From Actinomycetota bacterium (lineage in GTDB: Bacteria > Actinomycetota > Acidimicrobiia > Acidimicrobiales > BP-101): a stretch of DNA of 9,601 nucleotides. Positions 6,403-9,601 of the stretch are shown one piece after another. Under the pieces are notes generated by a model that saw nothing but the letters and a program-made list of their open reading frames with translations, was not told the DNA's origin and searched no databases. Numbering within the stretch: position 1 is the stretch's first letter; every line of letters starts with the position of its first letter. Position numbers and translations under genes: made by a program. The stretch is taken from positions 1 to 9,601 of the forward strand of contig JAUTXA010000079.1 of NCBI GenBank assembly GCA_030838265.1. Reading direction: 5' to 3'.

Positions 6403-6963
6403 ATGCGGCGAATCTCCCTCGTACCCCTTCTCTTCGGCCTGCTCGCTCTCGGGCTGCAGGGCTGTGACTCGAAACCCAACGCCAAGCCCGGGCCCGTCAC
6501 CGCGACCACCGCCCCCCTCACCATCAAGCTCTCGAGCTCGGCCTTTGCCGACGGCCAGCCCCTCCCCGCCACCTATGGCTGCGACGGCCGAAACATCTCT
6601 CCCCCACTCTCGTGGACCGGTGTCCCGAAGGGCGCAACCGAGCTCGTCCTCGTGATGGAGGACCGTGACGCCAAGCCGACCTTCCTCCACTGGGCCGTCC
6701 TCGGTCTCGATGCCAGTCGCGAGCAGCTCGACGAAGGCTCAGTCCCGGCGGGCGGTCGCCAGATCAACAACAGCGCCGGCCATGCCAACTACACGGGGCC
6801 CTGCCCGCCCAAGGGAGCCGGGCCTCATCACTACGACTTCTTGCTGTTCGCCCTCTCGAAGCCCGAGAGCGTGACGACGGGCGGTGACCTCGCCGCCTTG
6901 CGCGGCGCGCTGAAGGGCAAGACCCTGGCTGAGGGGATGCTGGTCGGCACCTACCAGCGCTGA
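6403..6963 (+). CDS. PEBP-family (YbhB/YbcL-like, Raf kinase inhibitor-like) lipoprotein
   Basis: This 186-residue protein belongs to the phosphatidylethanolamine-binding protein family. Residues 1-20 are a lipoprotein signal ending in the lipobox L-Q-G-C with acylated Cys21, so the mature protein should be tethered outside the cytoplasmic membrane. Family marks in order: CDGRNISPPLSWTGVP (60-75), DRDA (87-90, where DPDAP is usual), HWAVLGL near 96-102, and GPCPPKGAGPHHYDFLLFAL (132-151), the anion-pocket signature. Cys60 and Cys134 could form a disulfide. The frame stays open upstream, but the ATG at 6403 directly precedes the lipoprotein signal; ATG 6370 would add eleven residues before it. 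Bacterial members have no settled role; ligand binding or protease inhibition are proposals for the wider family. It is divergent from the protease gene. The DPDAP change may alter the ligand site, but the fold assignment is secure. Confidence 0.92.
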   Translation: MRRISLVPLLFGLLALGLQGCDSKPNAKPGPVTATTAPLTIKLSSSAFADGQPLPATYGCDGRNISPPLSWTGVPKGATELVLVMEDRDAKPTFLHWAVLGLDASREQLDEGSVPAGGRQINNSAGHANYTGPCPPKGAGPHHYDFLLFALSKPESVTTGGDLAALRGALKGKTLAEGMLVGTYQR

Positions 6964-6969
6964 CCTGAG

Positions 6970-8376
6970 TTAAGGCAGCGGTACCCCGATGGCACTGTTG
7001 ATCCCGGGGGCCTTCACCCCGTAGAGCTCGCGCTCGACCACCACCGGGCCGTCGGCGGTCACCAGCACGGGCAAGGCGGCGCGCTTGAGGTGGTCGCCGA
7101 GGCGGAAGGCTTGGCGGCCGTGGGCCGGGATGACGACGTTTTGCAAGCCCTCGACCGGCAGGAGCTGGCGATCAGCGAGGCCGCGCACCGCGATGGTCAC
7201 CGCCCGGTCGCCGGGGTTCTGCACCACCACCCACTCGTCGAGGGTCTCGGTGGGCCCACCGGCCGCGAGCAGCCACCGCTTGGCCGTCTGGCGAGCCCCG
7301 ACGGTCGAGGAGTAGCCACTGCGAGGCGACGGAGCGGTGACGTCGATGCTGCGGGCCACGACGAAGGGCACGCCGTTCGTCGAGCGCAGGCGGGCCGCAT
7401 GAGGCACGGCGGGGGGGACGCGCGACTCCCCGTTCACGGTGAGGGCCAGGTCGGCCCCCGCTCGCACGGTCAAGTCGAAGGGTTCGGCCGAGCCCCGCTC
7501 GAGGTCGAGCACGAGCTCGACCTCGGCGTCGGTCCTCGTCGGGTTGTAGATCCAGAAGCGCTCGGTGATCCCAGGAGCCACGTAGCCGTCCGGGAAGAGC
7601 CACGTGTGGCCGAGCGACGGCGCGGCCAAGACGACGGCAGCACCCTTGCGGGGGCTGCCCGCCGCGAACGTCTGGATGCCGGCGGCCACGATGCGCCCGG
7701 TTCGGACCGCCATGGCGGTGGCCACGTGGTCACGGCGACGAACGTGGGCTCCGATGTCGGCCATGAGCAGGCCGTGGGCCGGCACCACCACGCCCTGGAA
7801 GTCGATGGGGGTGGTGGGGCCCTGCTCGGTCGAGAACGTGAAGTCGACGATGGCGTCGTCGGCGAAGGGATTGAAGAGAGCGACGAGAAGCGTCGCGTCC
7901 TTGGCCGTCGAGCCGTCCGCCAAATACCAGTGATCAGATGTCGCCGACGCGCACGGAGTCGACATGGTGCCGGCCGCCGTCACCAGCAGCTGCTCGGCCA
8001 CGACTTCGCCTCCGTCGAGGTCGACGAGGGCGGCGGCGTATGGCGAGGACAACAGATCCTTCTCGTTCACCGTCACGCGCCCGACGGGCGGCACCACAAC
8101 CGCGGTCGAGGCACGCGCTCCGTTGTTGCCCACCACCGTGACGCGGCCGCGCACCGACGCGTCGGTCGGGTTGGCGATGACGATCGACGTGTCGCCTCCG
8201 CCACCGGCGACGCAATACCACGACGACGACAGAGCCGACGCCGGAGCGGCGACGGGCATGTCCTGACCGGGAAGCGACGGCGCGGGCGGCAGACCGGGAC
8301 GAGGGCGACGATCAATGATCGCCCCCCCCACGAGGACGGCCACGATGACGGCGATGACGACGAGGCGTCGACTCAT
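6970..8376 (-). CDS. DUF5719-type membrane-anchored protein with four beta-sandwich repeats
   Basis: A 468-residue protein resembling the actinobacterial DUF5719 family, typically encoded beside a large GT2-type membrane glycosyltransferase. Residues 4-21 form one hydrophobic segment without a clear cleavage site, probably a signal anchor, followed by a Pro-rich spacer (24-40). The extracytoplasmic part consists of four tandem units opening at Trp53 (WYCVAGG), Trp150 (WYLADGS), Trp259 (WLFPDGY) and Trp368 (WLLAAGG). Each has an Asn-Pro turn 16-19 residues later, a strand ending V(V/I)(P)xxG, and a strand such as VVAEQLLV or VVVERELYG. Cys55 and Cys142 could pair. Biochemical function is unknown; an accessory role in envelope glycan assembly is inferred from its partner. 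Its ATG overlaps the preceding stop (ATGA) and has no Shine-Dalgarno, so translation is probably coupled. Its stop is 6 nt from the convergent PEBP stop. Confidence 0.8.
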   Translation of the reverse strand: MSRRLVVIAVIVAVLVGGAIIDRRPRPGLPPAPSLPGQDMPVAAPASALSSSWYCVAGGGGDTSIVIANPTDASVRGRVTVVGNNGARASTAVVVPPVGRVTVNEKDLLSSPYAAALVDLDGGEVVAEQLLVTAAGTMSTPCASATSDHWYLADGSTAKDATLLVALFNPFADDAIVDFTFSTEQGPTTPIDFQGVVVPAHGLLMADIGAHVRRRDHVATAMAVRTGRIVAAGIQTFAAGSPRKGAAVVLAAPSLGHTWLFPDGYVAPGITERFWIYNPTRTDAEVELVLDLERGSAEPFDLTVRAGADLALTVNGESRVPPAVPHAARLRSTNGVPFVVARSIDVTAPSPRSGYSSTVGARQTAKRWLLAAGGPTETLDEWVVVQNPGDRAVTIAVRGLADRQLLPVEGLQNVVIPAHGRQAFRLGDHLKRAALPVLVTADGPVVVERELYGVKAPGINSAIGVPLP

Positions 8377-9601
8377 GGTTGCGCTGGCTGCGGTGAGGGA
8401 TCTCTGTCATGGCGGCGGGCCGTGGCCACGTGGCGGACGGCCAGCAGCCACAGGGCGAGCTCGATCACGATCGAGAGGTAGCGGGTCGCGGGTGTGCGGT
8501 AGTGCAACCGCCCGTGGCCGCTGCTCGACACCGAGAACTGGTTGGCCCAGCCGAAGGCGTCGGCCCGCGCCGCGGCCCGCCCGCCGGACGTGAGCTGCCA
8601 GCGAGCGTCGGACGACTGAGAGACGAAGACCCGGTCGCCGGACCGGACCGGGCCGGTGGCGGCGAAGGTTCCCGCCCCCTTCGTCAGGGCGGGCCGGCTC
8701 CCGGCGAGATCGGTCTGCTCGGCGGCCAGGGCGCCGCGACTGGCAGCCTGACGAGCCGCGGCCGTCGTCAAGAGGGCCCGCCCCGGGATCCACGCCGCGT
8801 TCTCGTAGACGACGAGCGAGTCGTCACTCTCGACCGGTCGCAGGTCGATCTGGGAGTCGAGGGCGCGCGTGAGCGCGGGAGGGACAGGGAGGGCGGCAAC
8901 ATGCTTGGCGGCCGGAGCCACGCGGCGGGGCACGACGATGTAGCGAACGGCCATCGGGGCCAGCAGGTGACCCAACCGGCTTGTGTGGGCGCTGGTCGCC
9001 AACCCCAAGCCGTCGGCCAGCAGGTGGGTGGCGCCGTCGTCCGGCGCAGGCCAAAGACCGGTGGCGTCGCCCGCGCCATCGATCGTCGTGCCGTAGGCCA
9101 GCCCGTCCGAGAGGTGCCAGCCGTCAAACGGCAGGGCCTCGGGATCGCCCGCCCACAAGATGCGGAAGCTGCCCTTGGCCTTCTCGCCCTTGGTGAAGAC
9201 GAGCAGGCCGCCCAAGTCGTGACGGGGCAGCAGCCACTGCCCGTCGAGGGCGGCGACGGCGACGGGGACGACGCCCGCCACCAAGGCCGAAGCGGCCAGG
9301 AGCGAGCCCACCTGTCGTAGGCCGAGGCGGTAGCCGGGCAGGTCGGACTCGAAGGCCACCCGACCGAGCCCGGCCGAGAGGGCGAGGGCCACCGCGGCCG
9401 GCGCCAAGACGATCTCCGGGCTCGGGACGGGGAACGGCAGCCAGCCCCGTCCGCCCACCACGACAACAGCCCAACAAGCCAACGCCACCATCCAGAGGCG
9501 AGTGGCCGCACCCAGACGCCAACGACTGCCGATGATCAACGGAAGGGCCGCCACCACGACGAAGGCCCAGCCGAGGGGGGCGGCGCCGATCGGGCCCGTC
9601 T
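8373..9601 (-). CDS. C-terminal part of a multi-pass membrane protein, probably the GT2-type envelope glycosyltransferase partner of DUF5719
   Basis: The frame is open to the right edge, so the N-terminus is missing; 408 residues are visible. The GTG at 9557 is internal, because coding continues upstream with TGPIGAAPLGWAFVV. Hydrophobic segments lie at about visible residues 9-24, 35-50, 63-80 and 100-122, with a last one at 374-391 before a short basic tail. Between them is an extracytoplasmic domain of about 250 residues that includes WAGDPEALPFDGWHLSDGLA, a VRYIVVP strand and a late beta-rich part (RVFVSQSSDARWQLTSGG). This layout matches my recollection of the C-terminal half of large actinobacterial proteins that carry a GT2 domain at the N-terminus and lie just upstream of DUF5719 genes. 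The GT2 domain itself is outside the window, so catalysis and sugar donor cannot be read. The 4-bp overlap with the next gene indicates an operon. Confidence 0.7.
   Translation of the reverse strand, partial: TGPIGAAPLGWAFVVVAALPLIIGSRWRLGAATRLWMVALACWAVVVVGGRGWLPFPVPSPEIVLAPAAVALALSAGLGRVAFESDLPGYRLGLRQVGSLLAASALVAGVVPVAVAALDGQWLLPRHDLGGLLVFTKGEKAKGSFRILWAGDPEALPFDGWHLSDGLAYGTTIDGAGDATGLWPAPDDGATHLLADGLGLATSAHTSRLGHLLAPMAVRYIVVPRRVAPAAKHVAALPVPPALTRALDSQIDLRPVESDDSLVVYENAAWIPGRALLTTAAARQAASRGALAAEQTDLAGSRPALTKGAGTFAATGPVRSGDRVFVSQSSDARWQLTSGGRAAARADAFGWANQFSVSSSGHGRLHYRTPATRYLSIVIELALWLLAVRHVATARRHDRDPSPQPAQP

Noticed and set aside
7090..8481. Plus-strand open frame of 463 codons opposite the DUF5719 gene
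   Set aside because: Composition (His, Arg, Gly, Asp) is typical of antisense translation of GC-rich genes. The opposite strand has a signal anchor, four repeats and coupled translation.
8409..9320. Plus-strand open frame of 303 codons opposite the membrane protein
   Set aside because: It lacks domain-like character, while the opposite strand encodes coherent transmembrane helices.

Overview
The window is GC-rich, densely packed DNA from a high-GC actinobacterium. An Acidimicrobiia-like lineage is my best guess. That rests on codon use, the actinobacterial DUF5719/glycosyltransferase pair at the right end, leaderless-looking starts, and a type of secreted-protein C-terminal repeat (LDGYGG.H) that I associate with these bacteria. 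No RNA genes, insertion sequences, CRISPR arrays or phage genes are visible.

Layout. Left half, minus strand: positions 1-2985 are one uninterrupted reading frame of at least 995 codons that runs off the left edge. It encodes a secreted protein with a signal peptide, an FN3-like domain, a basic linker and a right-handed beta-helix. The helix ends in tandem coils of about 31 residues that are very rich in Tyr and Asp. Its leader (2986-3171) holds a candidate promoter and a foldable 5' UTR that could bury the Shine-Dalgarno sequence. Upstream on the same strand, 3172-6339 encodes a complete secreted S8 (subtilisin-type) protease of 1055 residues with a prodomain, an intact Asp/His/Ser triad, beta-sandwich domains and six C-terminal repeats.

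Centre: a 63-bp divergent gap (6340-6402) separates the protease from a plus-strand PEBP-family lipoprotein (6403-6963). Both genes appear to have a -10 element exactly 8 nt from their ATG, as expected for leaderless transcripts.

Right, minus strand: a DUF5719-type membrane-anchored protein (6970-8376) overlaps by 4 bp (ATGA) the end of a multi-pass membrane protein (8373-9601, open at the right edge). The latter looks like the C-terminal part of the large actinobacterial GT2-type envelope glycosyltransferase. These two form an operon read toward the PEBP gene, ending 6 nt from its stop.

All five proteins are predicted to be exported or membrane-bound, so the window is a cell-envelope/surface neighbourhood. 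The least ordinary parts are the Tyr-rich beta-helix with its structured leader, and its pairing with a secreted protease.
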